The notes: a model not told the origin generated them from the letters alone. Positions 8,422 through 16,093 are shown, numbered from the stretch's first letter. The stretch: 31,084 bases of DNA from Anaerolineaceae bacterium UBA4890 (GCA_002399085.1 DHCY01000041.1:1-31084), one strand, 5' to 3'. Program-made: numbers and translations.

Positions 8422-8673
8422 TCAAGTTCCTTTTAATTGGTTGGGATGCGGATAGCAACACAGTAGCGTGTCCAGATACTTCACACCACAGAAATATGGG
8501 CAAATGGAAGTATTCTTCACCGCGCAACGATGTTCGTGAGTGTGTTCATCTGCATTCCACGGACATTGATCCTGCTTCCAGGCAATTTTCTCCTGGGGGT
8601 GGACATATTGACATCCATGTTGGCACCGCGTAACTTTCTTATTGTGATTTTCACTGAATATCCTCGCACACAT
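8422..8673 (-). CDS. Cys/His-rich small protein (83 aa)
   Basis: The protein contains nine cysteines and many histidines after residue 15: CQHGCQYVHP, then CPWNADEHTHEH, CAVKNTSICPYFCG and LDTLLCCYP. The spacing suggests metal (zinc or iron) binding by several Cys/His clusters. It recalls an uncharacterised conserved Cys-rich family with the same CPWN and CAVKN blocks, but I cannot name it. No strong ribosome binding site precedes the ATG at 8673. Antisense ORFs over this stretch have no comparable composition. Confidence 0.5.
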   Translation of the reverse strand: MCARIFSENHNKKVTRCQHGCQYVHPQEKIAWKQDQCPWNADEHTHEHRCAVKNTSICPYFCGVKYLDTLLCCYPHPNQLKGT

Positions 8674-8829
8674 CTGACTTATACTTTCACTGTTATCTGA
8701 AAATGGTATTCCGCTATATCCGTAATTGATACCCCAATTATGTGATGTTTGGTAATAGCAGGTCCATTTGAAACTTAAAATCGATTTGTTCTAAATTGAA
8801 AGTTATCTTTATGTGTATCGAGGTTAAGA

Positions 8830-8910
8830 ATGATATCAGTAAACCTTATGTTGCTAATTCTTTTTCCCTTTATGGTTAGTTCATTTACCATTCTTTCTCT
8901 AAATTGCTGA
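8830..8910 (+). other. Hydrophobic 26-codon mini-ORF in a long intergenic gap
   Basis: The gap 8674-9033 has no ordinary gene. A mini-ORF begins ATG ATA TCA at 8830, encodes an almost wholly hydrophobic peptide (MISVNLMLLILFPFM...) and ends TGA at 8908-8910, with GAGG six bases upstream. A leaderless toxin-like or signal peptide is conceivable, but chance is the simpler reading. Confidence 0.2.
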
Positions 8911-8915
8911 ACCAT

Positions 8916-8987
8916 AAAAAAAGTGGCGAGTCAGAAGTGTCCTTTAGGTCACGACAACCAGAAAAGGAGTACGACATGACTCACCAC
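8916..8987 (-). terminator. Long-loop terminator-like hairpin after lipoprotein gene
   Basis: On the minus strand GTGGTGAGTC (8987-8978) pairs with GACTCGCCAC (8932-8923) over 10 bp with one G-U pair, and is followed by TTTTTTT (8922-8916). The loop is 45 bases and can fold further. It lies 47 bases after the lipoprotein stop, so a terminator role is likely. On the plus strand the same DNA carries GGAG and an ATG (8976) that opens a 17-codon ORF. Confidence 0.5.
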
Positions 8988-9033
8988 TCTTATTACCTAC
9001 ATACCCTCGCCACGCAGCGATCTACCTGAAAGT

Positions 9034-10758
9034 CTACTTTTGCGCAGTCCAGGAATAAGTGGCGGCTGCTATGCCCATCAAAGTACAAACCATAGTTCCA
9101 CTAATTACCACACTGCTGCCGCTTCTGCTCGCGGTCCCTTCGAACGCACAGGTCAAGCCGGTCATTGGCACTGAAAACGAAACTGAGCTGCCTGCATATA
9201 CTGCATCGCCGCTAAAGCCATAAACGGTAGCTGTGCCTGTCCCTCCTTCGTTGAGCTGCAAGGTAACTGGCAAACTACCGTCAGCTTCCACGCCTTCAGC
9301 AGTAGATTGCAGAACAGCACTATTGCTGTAAGTACCAGCGATACTATTTCCTAAGTCAGAGCCAATTGCTGGTTGCGTTTGCTCTCCGGTAAGTGTTCCA
9401 TCTTCCGGATCAGGGGCTGGCGTTTCTTGTACCTCTGGGCTTTGTTCCACATCCTCACCAGCCAGCTTTGCCATTTGAGCTCTAAGCTCTTGCATTTTTT
9501 CCTGAGCTTCCTCAGAGCTGACAGTATTTGCCAGAATCAGCTTAGCGAGAGTTGTACCTTCTTCTTTTGGGAGAGATAAATTCAAGCCTTCCAGGGATTT
9601 TCTGACATCCGGTAGATTTCCTTCCATCATACCAATAAGCTTTGCCAAAACATGTGAGGTCGCGTTTTTGGTCATTTCAACAGCAATGCCTGTAACCTTA
9701 CCTGGATTACTCCACTCCATCATCGCTTCGCCCAAAAAGGCAATTTCATCAATTGCCGAGGTTGGGTCCATCGTAACCAGACTCATAACCATGGAGATTG
9801 GTTGGATTACATCCGCGGCTTCTTTGAAGTCAACCGTTACCTGATGATCTTCACCGAGAATGATGGAACTGGTGGTCTGACCAACATCGACAATACAATC
9901 TACACCACCTACGATAATGGCTCCGGCAACTGGCACTGACATGCTGCTACCGGCTAAGGCGGTTAGAGTTCCTCCCCCGGTAGCAATGGTTGCTCCTACA
10001 AATAAGCCTACCTTGCTGGCTGTTTTGTAGCCCTCAACAATCTTGATGCTGTCGGTATAAGCATCCACCTCTGCCTGGGCTTCCTCAAGGTCTGCCGCGT
10101 TGTGGATGATTTTTTGCGCCAGTGCCATCTGTTCCACAGCCGTCCTGGTGTCCGTTCCAAGCTGCTCAGCAAGTTGCTTGTATCTCTGGGCACCCCTCAG
10201 GGCATCATATTGCTTTGTCAGGTTTTCAGCCCAGGTCTGGCGATCGATAACCTGCGCGGTATAACTGGCAAGCGCGATGGACGGCTGGCTGAAGGTGTCT
10301 GTTTGAGAAGTGTCTAACAACAAGACTGCCTGATCAGTGATCACTTCAGCCGCTGAGGTTAGTGTGTCGGCTGTTTCCCAAATCTTGACGAGCTCATCCA
10401 TTTGATTTTGAAGGGCTCCTTCAGACAGGGCATTTATGTCCAAAGCTACAAGATCTTCCGTTATAAGCCTGGCAAAAATATAATATCTCAGCGCAAGTGC
10501 GGTTGCTTGATTTGCAACCCGCAAAGGTTCTGGTCCTAAATCTCGTTCAATCGTGATCAGCTCTGACTCAAATGGTTCAGTTGACGTAGGTAAAGCCTGA
10601 GTTTCTGCCTCCTGCACCACTGGTGTTGATTCAGTTTGAGCAGGTTTTTGTTCGGTACAAGCGCCAAGCCCAAAAAGCATGGTAATGACCAAAAGTAGTG
10701 CCAGTGTATGTTTGAGTGTTTGTTTCAAAGCCTGTTTCTGATGAAGAAAATTACTCAT
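9034..10758 (-). CDS. Large secreted lipoprotein, unknown function (574 aa)
   Basis: A basic N-terminus and hydrophobic segment (LALLLVITMLFGLGAC) end in a lipobox LGAC, so the mature protein is probably lipid-anchored at Cys34. A Thr/Glu/Pro-rich linker follows, then a long helical region (about 70-240), a glycine-rich hydrophobic stretch (about 245-300, with IATGGGTLTALAG and GAIIVGGVD) that could insert in or cross a membrane, another helical part with an acidic Pro-rich linker near 450-470, and a C-terminal beta-rich domain of about 100 residues starting IAGTYSNS. No enzymatic motif is seen. The start is firm: AGGAGG lies 8 bases before the ATG. It is transcribed divergently from the LuxR-type regulator, which may control it. 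Confidence 0.75.
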   Translation of the reverse strand: MSNFLHQKQALKQTLKHTLALLLVITMLFGLGACTEQKPAQTESTPVVQEAETQALPTSTEPFESELITIERDLGPEPLRVANQATALALRYYIFARLITEDLVALDINALSEGALQNQMDELVKIWETADTLTSAAEVITDQAVLLLDTSQTDTFSQPSIALASYTAQVIDRQTWAENLTKQYDALRGAQRYKQLAEQLGTDTRTAVEQMALAQKIIHNAADLEEAQAEVDAYTDSIKIVEGYKTASKVGLFVGATIATGGGTLTALAGSSMSVPVAGAIIVGGVDCIVDVGQTTSSIILGEDHQVTVDFKEAADVIQPISMVMSLVTMDPTSAIDEIAFLGEAMMEWSNPGKVTGIAVEMTKNATSHVLAKLIGMMEGNLPDVRKSLEGLNLSLPKEEGTTLAKLILANTVSSEEAQEKMQELRAQMAKLAGEDVEQSPEVQETPAPDPEDGTLTGEQTQPAIGSDLGNSIAGTYSNSAVLQSTAEGVEADGSLPVTLQLNEGGTGTATVYGFSGDAVYAGSSVSFSVPMTGLTCAFEGTASRSGSSVVISGTMVCTLMGIAAATYSWTAQK

Positions 10759-10818
10759 TTCCGGTTCCTCCTGATTGAAAAACTCTTCTTTTGGTTTGGG
10801 TAGTGTACTGTTGATAAA

Positions 10819-10933
10819 TTAATAAAATCACCTTGATTAAAAATGATTTATCCTCAGAGCATACATCCAATGATTAGCATGATTAATCGGTCATCCTCTG
10901 GTTGATAACTTTCTTATGTTGTTAATAAAATCA
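10819..10933. repeat. Direct repeat TTAATAAAATCA (x2) in divergent intergenic region
   Basis: The 449-bp gap between the divergent lipoprotein and regulator genes is AT-rich. TTAATAAAATCA occurs at 10819-10830 and again at 10922-10933; both copies are followed within 3 bases by TTGAT. Paired sites of this kind between divergent genes are candidate regulator-binding sites; the binding protein is unknown. Confidence 0.35.
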
Positions 10934-11169
10934 AGATTGATGGAAAAATTGTTATGTCCAGAATTACCTAATTGCGCAATTTTCAGGGTCTACGAGAATT
11001 TTACTATAAACCTGCATTGTCTATGGTTTCAAAAAAAAATGTTTGCGTTTCAATAATGCGTAGTCAAGGAACACCTAGATCCGTGACGATCTCACAGAAA
11101 ATCTGACACGCAATCCGGGGGGCGAAAGAGTCTTTTCTTTATGATTATAGGGTTTTATTGTTTTTCTTG

Positions 11170-11175
11170 TATAAT
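11170..11175 (+). promoter_or_regulatory. Candidate -10 box (TATAAT) for the LuxR-type regulator
   Basis: A perfect TATAAT lies 32 bases before the GTG start. A good -35 hexamer is not visible at 16-18 bases upstream (ATAGGG at 17), so activity may need an activator or a different sigma factor. Confidence 0.4.
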
Positions 11176-11207
11176 AAGAAGTGTTCTAACGCGCAAGGAG
11201 TAAGAAC

Positions 11208-13928
11208 GTGTCAGATAACTTGCTGGCAACCAAAGTCCATGTTCCTCCCCTGCATGGCAATCTGGTCAACCGCACCAGGTTAATTGCCAGGCTAAATGAA
11301 GGCATTGCCCAAGGCTGCCGCCTGACTCTCATCACTGCCCCAGCCGGTTATGGCAAGACCACCTTACTGAGCGAATGGCAGGCACAGGCAGATCCTCCTG
11401 TTGCCTGGTTGTCGCTCGAGAAAAGTGAAAACACTCCTGCCCGCTTCTGGAAGTATTTTGTCGCCGCTCTAAACACGCTCGCTCCGCTTCAACAAGCCGA
11501 CCTTGGCATGGCGCTCCTCCAGGCTTCCCAATCTCCTCAACCCGATTCAATGGAAGCCCAAATCACGGAGCTTATCAATCAGTTGTCTGCCCTCGAAGAG
11601 CCGGTATGCCTCGTACTCGATGATCTGCACGCCATTTCGGAAAGCCAGATCCACCAGGATCTGACCTACCTGCTTGAACATCTGCCACAAGCTGCCCATA
11701 ACTTGCATCTGGTGGCAACCAGCAGGATGGATCCGCCCTGGCCCCTGTCGCGGTGGCGGGCACGTGGCGAACTTAGCGAACTGCGGGCGATAGATTTGCG
11801 CTTCGCATACGCTGAAACCGAAAAGTTTCTGCAAAGGGCTCTACAATTCAACTTGTCGCCGCTTGAAATTGCCGCGCTTCAAGACCGTACAGAAGGTTGG
11901 GTTGCCGGTTTACAGTTGGCTTCCATCTCGATGCAAGCCAGGTTGAAGGCGCAAGGACCAGAAAGTGTTTCATCGTTTATCAAAACCTTTTCGGGCTCAA
12001 ACCGTTTTATCCTGGATTACCTGCTGGACGAAGTGCTCAGCCAGCAATCCGAAGATGTTCGCTCGTTTTTGCACGATACTTCCATCCTGGATCAGTTATG
12101 TGCACCGCTGTGCGATGCGGTGACAGAAAAGTCAGGCAGTCAGGAGTTTCTGGACCAGCTGGAGCGTGCCAGTCTTTTTTTGATCCCACTCGATGAAGAC
12201 CAGCAGTGGTATCGCTATCACCATCTTTTTGCCGGATTTTTGCGCAAGCAACTGAAGCAATTCTGGTCCGAACGCACCCCCCAGCTGCACCAGCGTGCCA
12301 GCGCCTGGTATGCCGAAAATCATATGTATTCTGAGGCGATCCGCCACGCCCTGGCTGCCGGAGATATTGATCGGGTCCATCAAGCCGTTGCTGGGAACGC
12401 CCTGATAATGGTCGAAAACACGGAACTGGCTGATATGCTCAGGCAGCTCGAAGAACTTCCCGGTCATCAAATTTCCCCCGATCCCTGGTTTTGCATCGCT
12501 TACGCCTGGGCTAAAGCCTATGCCGATCCTTCGACTGGCATGGACGATCTTATGCTGCAGGCTGAAGATATTCTGCAGACTATGCCGGACGATTCCGAAA
12601 GACGACAGCTAACCTGTCACCTGGCTGCAATTAAGGCTTACCTGGCTTGGACGAAAGGGAACCCACAGCTGGCTTTGGAAAATGTACGGCGCGGTATGGA
12701 GAATTTATCGGAGGAAAACTGGGCAGCCCGTGCCCATTTGCTGAATATCAAGGGTCTGGCTTTACAATACCAGGGCACCTTTCTTGAAGCCACCCATTCC
12801 TTTGAAGAGGCTCTTATTGCCGGGCAAATGATCAAAAGAGTGCATGAAATCCTGTACACAAGTGCCAACCTGGCATATGTACACCTCCTTCAGGGTCACC
12901 TCCATGAAGCCTTTTCCGTCTGCCAGGCTGCAATCTGCCAGGTGGAAGAAAACGGTCAGTCGCCGCAGCAGTATCCTGTTTTGGCACACGCTTATGCCAC
13001 CATGAGCATCATTCTTCTCGAGTGGAATGAACTGGAATCTGCTGTGGCATCTGCCCGGCAAGCGGTCGCCCTGGCAGAACACTGGGGGCAAACCGATGCG
13101 CTGCATTTTGCCTTGACCTGCCTCGCACATGTTGTTGGCGCTGCCGGTGAATTTGAGGAGGCTTTTGTACACAATAAGCGCGCGATGCAAGTAGGAAGAA
13201 CAATTTCCTCCTGGTATATTCGAATTTCTGCTGAAAATGAGATCATGCTTCTATTATCAAAGGGGGACGTTTCTGGTGCCGCGAACAAGTTTACTGGCTA
13301 TTGGCTCACCTCTGAGGATGATGAGAACCAGGTACCATTGCTTATCATAGTTTCGCTGCTCTTTCAACAAAAGCTTTATTCGGATGTGGTCTACACACTT
13401 GAGAAAGCGCTTGACGGCATAAAGCAAAAGGGCTGGAACAGACTTTGGATGAAGTTAATGCCGTTTTATGCGCTATCCTTACAGGCTCTTGGTCGCACAG
13501 AGGAAGCGCTGCAGGCTTTGGAATTATGCCTGGCGGCGGCTGAACCGGAAGGATATTTGCGCACATTTGTGGAGAGAGGCACTCCAATGGCAGCGCTGCT
13601 GAAGAACGCCAGAAGCCGCGGCATTAACATCGAATACACTACGAAACTTTTGGCTGCTTTCGGGCTTCCTGGAGAAGACCTTCAAATCGAAAGCACCGCT
13701 GCAAATACCGTCCGGTCGGCATGCGCTAACCTGGTCGAGCCTTTAAGTGATCGTGAATTGGAAGTGTTACGGCTGCTGAACTCGCACCTTGCCGTTCCAG
13801 AAATTGCCAACGAAATGCTGATCGCACCCTCTACACTGCGTACTCATATCCGCAGCATTTTTCTCAAACTGAATGTGCATGGTCGGCTTGAGGCGCTGCA
13901 AAAAGCCCGTGATCTGGGCATACTCTAA
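11208..13928 (+). CDS. MalT-type LuxR transcriptional regulator (ATP-dependent, 906 aa)
   Basis: Architecture of the MalT/LAL-type STAND regulators. An N-terminal ATPase carries Walker A (APAGYGKTT, residues about 43-51) and Walker B (VCLVLDDLH, about 132-140), then a winged-helix and long TPR-like helical region (about 340-800), and a C-terminal LuxR helix-turn-helix (about 843-906, LSDRELEVLRLL ... STLRTHIRSIFLKLNV). Such proteins bind ATP and an inducer, oligomerise and activate transcription with RNA polymerase. The start is GTG at 11208, with AAGGAG seven bases upstream and a TATAAT box further up. A terminator follows at 13954. It is divergent from the lipoprotein gene and precedes two small genes; any of these may be its targets, but the inducer is unknown. 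Confidence 0.92.
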   Translation: MSDNLLATKVHVPPLHGNLVNRTRLIARLNEGIAQGCRLTLITAPAGYGKTTLLSEWQAQADPPVAWLSLEKSENTPARFWKYFVAALNTLAPLQQADLGMALLQASQSPQPDSMEAQITELINQLSALEEPVCLVLDDLHAISESQIHQDLTYLLEHLPQAAHNLHLVATSRMDPPWPLSRWRARGELSELRAIDLRFAYAETEKFLQRALQFNLSPLEIAALQDRTEGWVAGLQLASISMQARLKAQGPESVSSFIKTFSGSNRFILDYLLDEVLSQQSEDVRSFLHDTSILDQLCAPLCDAVTEKSGSQEFLDQLERASLFLIPLDEDQQWYRYHHLFAGFLRKQLKQFWSERTPQLHQRASAWYAENHMYSEAIRHALAAGDIDRVHQAVAGNALIMVENTELADMLRQLEELPGHQISPDPWFCIAYAWAKAYADPSTGMDDLMLQAEDILQTMPDDSERRQLTCHLAAIKAYLAWTKGNPQLALENVRRGMENLSEENWAARAHLLNIKGLALQYQGTFLEATHSFEEALIAGQMIKRVHEILYTSANLAYVHLLQGHLHEAFSVCQAAICQVEENGQSPQQYPVLAHAYATMSIILLEWNELESAVASARQAVALAEHWGQTDALHFALTCLAHVVGAAGEFEEAFVHNKRAMQVGRTISSWYIRISAENEIMLLLSKGDVSGAANKFTGYWLTSEDDENQVPLLIIVSLLFQQKLYSDVVYTLEKALDGIKQKGWNRLWMKLMPFYALSLQALGRTEEALQALELCLAAAEPEGYLRTFVERGTPMAALLKNARSRGINIEYTTKLLAAFGLPGEDLQIESTAANTVRSACANLVEPLSDRELEVLRLLNSHLAVPEIANEMLIAPSTLRTHIRSIFLKLNVHGRLEALQKARDLGIL

Positions 13929-13953
13929 ATACAGATCCTCGAAGTGACTGATT

Positions 13954-13978
13954 CCTCGCCAATCGGCGGGGGTTTTTT
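13954..13978 (+). terminator. Rho-independent terminator after the regulator gene
   Basis: CCTCGCC (13954-13960) and GGCGGGG (13965-13971) form a 7-bp stem with a four-base AATC loop and one G-U pair, followed by TTTTTT (13973-13978). It begins 26 bases after the regulator's stop codon. Confidence 0.85.
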
Positions 13979-14017
13979 GTTAATTCCCACCGGAAATCAT
14001 CAACCTGAAGACAACAA

Positions 14018-14035
14018 ATCATCAAACTTGATGAT
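14018..14035. promoter_or_regulatory. Palindrome upstream of the 75-aa gene (candidate operator)
   Basis: ATCATCAA-AC-TTGATGAT is a perfect palindrome with 8-bp arms. ACAAATCATCA occurs just before and after it (about 14013 and 14037). It ends 62 bases before the start of the next gene, a position suited to a dimeric regulator. No T-run follows, so it is not a terminator. Confidence 0.4.
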
Positions 14036-14097
14036 GACAAATCATCATATTACCTAAGATACTGAGCATGAAACAAGATGAGAACAGGAGACAAGCC

Positions 14098-14325
14098 ATG
14101 ACAAACAAGGAAGCATGTGAATCGCCATCGTTTTACCAAATTCAGGTCAGAGGGATTTTTGATGAGAGTTGGTCTGACTGGCTCGACGGTTTTAGGGTCA
14201 CCCAACAAGGTGATCAAACCCTACTGGAAGGGCAAACGATGGATCAGGCGGCTTTGCTCGGCGTCCTGTCAAAGATCAATGACCTGGGGCTGGCGATCCT
14301 TTCAGTCATAAGAAGAGAGCAATAA
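14098..14325 (+). CDS. Small conserved-type protein downstream of MalT-like regulator (75 aa)
   Basis: A short protein with the pattern YQIQVRGIFDESWSDWLDGF, then VTQQGDQTLLEGQTMDQAAL and a C-terminal helix (LLGVLSKINDLGLAILSV). I recognise this as a small, uncharacterised protein type found in Chloroflexi close to LuxR/MalT-like regulators; its two strands, acidic loop and terminal helix suggest a compact alpha/beta fold such as a ligand- or partner-binding module. The start was set at 14098 because CAGGAG lies 7 bases before it; an ATG ten codons upstream has no such site. The palindrome at 14018 may regulate it. Confidence 0.75.
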   Translation: MTNKEACESPSFYQIQVRGIFDESWSDWLDGFRVTQQGDQTLLEGQTMDQAALLGVLSKINDLGLAILSVIRREQ

Positions 14326-14414
14326 TGGCTGCCAACCTGGACTGTGCAAGATTTTGAGAAGAAATTGAGTGCCTGTACCGCAAAAATGTTGTCAGGTAAA
14401 AAAAGGAGTTTGAA

Positions 14415-14630
14415 ATGTTAGTAACCAATAAAATCAACCTGTTCTCTTTCCTTTTTGGAAAGCAACATGCCTCGAGCAAGGCAAGAGTCAACAAAATGTC
14501 GAAAGCTCAGGCTGTTGAAGAAAACGAGCTCAACGATTTGGAAAATCGAATCAACAAGGCAAAGAGTGAACACTTCAATACCGCTCATTCATCGTATGTA
14601 TCTGATCCTTTTGGTCCAATGAGAAGATAA
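14415..14630 (+). CDS. Hypothetical 71-aa protein
   Basis: No family recognised. A short hydrophobic N-terminus (INLFSFLFG) is followed by a basic stretch and a charged, helix-forming middle (VEENELNDLENRINKAKSE). It ends in a polar tail. It is preceded by AAAAGGAG at ideal spacing and followed, after about 110 bases, by a strong terminator. It lies 89 bases downstream of the 75-aa gene and is probably cotranscribed. Confidence 0.6.
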   Translation: MLVTNKINLFSFLFGKQHASSKARVNKMSKAQAVEENELNDLENRINKAKSEHFNTAHSSYVSDPFGPMRR

Positions 14631-14743
14631 ATTAGCAGTAATCAAATTAGTAGAGCTGAAGGGAAAAGTAAGTCAATCGTTCTCCAGGCTCTACTAAAAA
14701 CAGTTACACCCTACACGACCAACTACAGAAACATCTTAACAAC

Positions 14744-14769
14744 AAAAACGACCTTCCGGTCGTTTTTTT
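14744..14769 (+). terminator. Strong Rho-independent terminator
   Basis: AAAACGACC and GGTCGTTTT surround a TTCC loop and are followed by a run of seven T (14763-14769); the A-rich 5' flank makes it potentially bidirectional. It closes the 14098-14630 gene pair and marks the boundary with the mobile-element relic. Confidence 0.85.
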
Positions 14770-14772
14770 ATT

Positions 14773-14816
14773 AGTAGCGGGGAGCCGATTCGAACGACTG
14801 ACCTCCGGGTTATGAG
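14773..14816 (-). pseudogene. 3' half of a tRNA-Met (CAT anticodon), truncated
   Basis: On the minus strand the sequence CTCATAACCCGGAGGTCA, then GTCGTTCGAATCGGC and CCCCGCTAC reads as the anticodon loop with CAT, the 3' side of the anticodon stem, variable region, T-arm (T stem pairs AGTCG/CGGCT around TTCGAAT) and the 3' acceptor strand. The 5' half (D-arm and 5' acceptor strand) is absent: upstream bases are CCCC, which cannot pair with the CCCG. Such isolated tRNA 3' ends are what tRNA-targeting integrases leave as attachment sites. It adjoins the conjugative-element genes that follow. Confidence 0.65.
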
Positions 14817-14853
14817 GGGGGAACCTGAATTCGTTACCTTTGACCTCCGGGTT
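14817..14853 (-). pseudogene. Second, more degenerate copy of the same tRNA 3' half
   Basis: AACCCGGAGGTCA (14853-14841 on the minus strand) repeats the sequence at 14811-14799, 42 bases away. The copies can be aligned on through ACGAAT and CCCC with substitutions and small gaps. The T-loop is no longer intact. I infer a tandem attachment-site remnant. Confidence 0.4.
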
Positions 14854-14870
14854 CGTAGATTTTACGAACC
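14850..14870. repeat. 8-bp inverted repeat next to tRNA remnants
   Basis: GGTTCGTA (14850-14857) and TACGAACC (14863-14870) form a perfect hairpin with a 5-base loop. It starts inside the second tRNA-like copy. Inverted repeats of this size at a tRNA 3' end could be integrase core-binding sites, but no integrase gene is present in the window. Confidence 0.4.
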
Positions 14871-15073
14871 TTTAGTACGATGGTTCCGGTGAGCCACGCA
14901 AACTTCAGTTGCTCTTTTCGATATTATAGACTATAAATCCCACTTTTGCCAGGAATTTTCGCTCTGGAAAATTTTTTTCGACTTCACACTCTTAATTTTA
15001 GACTGGGTAAACCCTCCTTGAAAGGATTATTAATCAGCGATCGTTAATTAAGCATATTCACCAACAACTCACT

Positions 15074-15116
15074 AAGCTGCAGCTCTCTATCCGAGGAGGT
15101 CTGCAGCTTTTATTTT
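15074..15116 (+). terminator. Attenuator-like hairpin in the repA leader
   Basis: AAGCTGCAG (15074-15082) and CTGCAGCTT (15101-15109) form a 9-bp stem closed by an 18-base loop, followed by TTTATTTT. It ends 22 bases before the repA start codon, so transcripts entering repA must read through it. The loop carries GAGGAGGT, which resembles a Shine-Dalgarno sequence. Rest of the 14871-15073 gap: no gene seen. Confidence 0.6.
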
Positions 15117-15137
15117 CGATGGAATAGAAAGGATAAC

Positions 15138-16091
15138 ATGTCTGAAACAGATATTACTTTTGAATACTATTATGGCAATCAAGCCAATCAGTTTACGTTT
15201 TACCGAATCCCCAAACAACTATTTGTAAACCCAGCATTCTCAGGTCTCTCAAGCGATGCGAAAGTGCTATATGGCCTAATGTTGGATCGCATGAGTCTGT
15301 CGATCAAGAATGATTGGAAAGATTCGGGAGATAGGGTTTTTATCTATTTCACGCTTTCAGAAATCCAGGAATTAATGAATTGCGGGCACAATAAAGGAGT
15401 GCTAATCTTGGCTGAGTTAGATTCAAAAAAGGGGATTGGTTTAATTGAAAGGGTAAAGCAAGGACTGGGAAAACCTTCAAAAATCTATGTGATGAACTTT
15501 CTGGTCCCAGAATTATCAAGCATTACTGATGATGAGAATGTTGTTCATGAGGAAGTCAAGACTTCCGAAAAAGGGCACTCCGGTGTTCCGGAATTGGGAA
15601 GTCAAGACTTCCGAAAAGAGGAGTTAATTAACACTGATATTACTAAGACTGAGAAAAAAGAAATCATCAATCAATCTATCAATCCATCACACCATAAGCT
15701 TTTGGAAGACAAATCCAAAGAGATTGATCGATGGATGGAATTTAGAGAAATTTTCAAGAAAAATATCGAATACGAATACATAGTCCAACGGGACCCTGAT
15801 ATAATTCCGGAAATTCTCGAGATCATGATCGAGACTGCCTGCTCGAAGGTCAAATCCTTCAGCATCAATGGTGCTCAAATTCCGGCTGAGCGGGTCAGAG
15901 AACGGTTGTTGAGTCTAAACTCAATGCATATCGAATATGTGTTGGATGGTCTTAATCTAAACACGAACAAAATCCAGAATATCAGGGCATACCTACTCGC
16001 CACGCTCTACAACGCTCCCAAAACAATCAACGCTTTTTATAAAACCCGGGTTAATCACGATATGCATGGCAAGTCCAGGCAAGAAAGGTAG
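15138..16091 (+). CDS. repA: Replication initiator RepA (RepA_N and DUF6017 domains)
   Basis: The N-terminal 115 residues match the RepA_N winged-helix initiator domain (FTFYRIPKQLFVNPAFSGL, SSDAKVLYGLMLDRMSLS, FTLSEIQELMNCG). A low-complexity linker (about 125-195) leads to a C-terminal DUF6017-type domain (IPEILEIMIETACSK, IPAERVRERLLSLNSMHIEY, NIRAYLLATLYNAP). This two-domain layout is typical of initiators on integrative conjugative elements and plasmids first known from Firmicutes; the protein starts replication of the excised element. The start follows GAAAGGATAAC. pcfB begins 2 bases after its stop. The linker holds the duplicated 21-bp sequence described separately. Because the rest of the element is missing, this copy is probably stranded. 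Confidence 0.88.
   Translation: MSETDITFEYYYGNQANQFTFYRIPKQLFVNPAFSGLSSDAKVLYGLMLDRMSLSIKNDWKDSGDRVFIYFTLSEIQELMNCGHNKGVLILAELDSKKGIGLIERVKQGLGKPSKIYVMNFLVPELSSITDDENVVHEEVKTSEKGHSGVPELGSQDFRKEELINTDITKTEKKEIINQSINPSHHKLLEDKSKEIDRWMEFREIFKKNIEYEYIVQRDPDIIPEILEIMIETACSKVKSFSINGAQIPAERVRERLLSLNSMHIEYVLDGLNLNTNKIQNIRAYLLATLYNAPKTINAFYKTRVNHDMHGKSRQER
15551..15617. repeat. Two identical 21-bp repeats inside repA (origin candidate)
   Basis: A 21-bp sequence with the palindromic core GGAAGTCAAGACTTCC followed by GAAAA occurs at 15551-15571 and, without change, at 15597-15617. The 46-bp offset is not a multiple of three, so the copies are read as EVKTSEK and GSQDFRK. Known RepA_N plasmids carry their replication origin inside the rep coding region, so these may be initiator-binding iterons. 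Confidence 0.6.
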
Positions 16092-16093
16092 CC

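Noticed and set aside
8343..8633. 96-codon plus-strand gene
   Set aside because: It is antisense to the Cys/His-rich frame, with no ribosome site and less protein-like composition.
12132..13290. Several antisense frames across the regulator gene
   Set aside because: They are shadows of the 906-codon gene with no ribosome sites or recognisable domains.
14773..14900. Intact tRNA gene on the minus strand
   Set aside because: The 3' half is clear, but no 5' acceptor strand or D-arm pairs with it, and the 5' side of the anticodon stem is CCCC.
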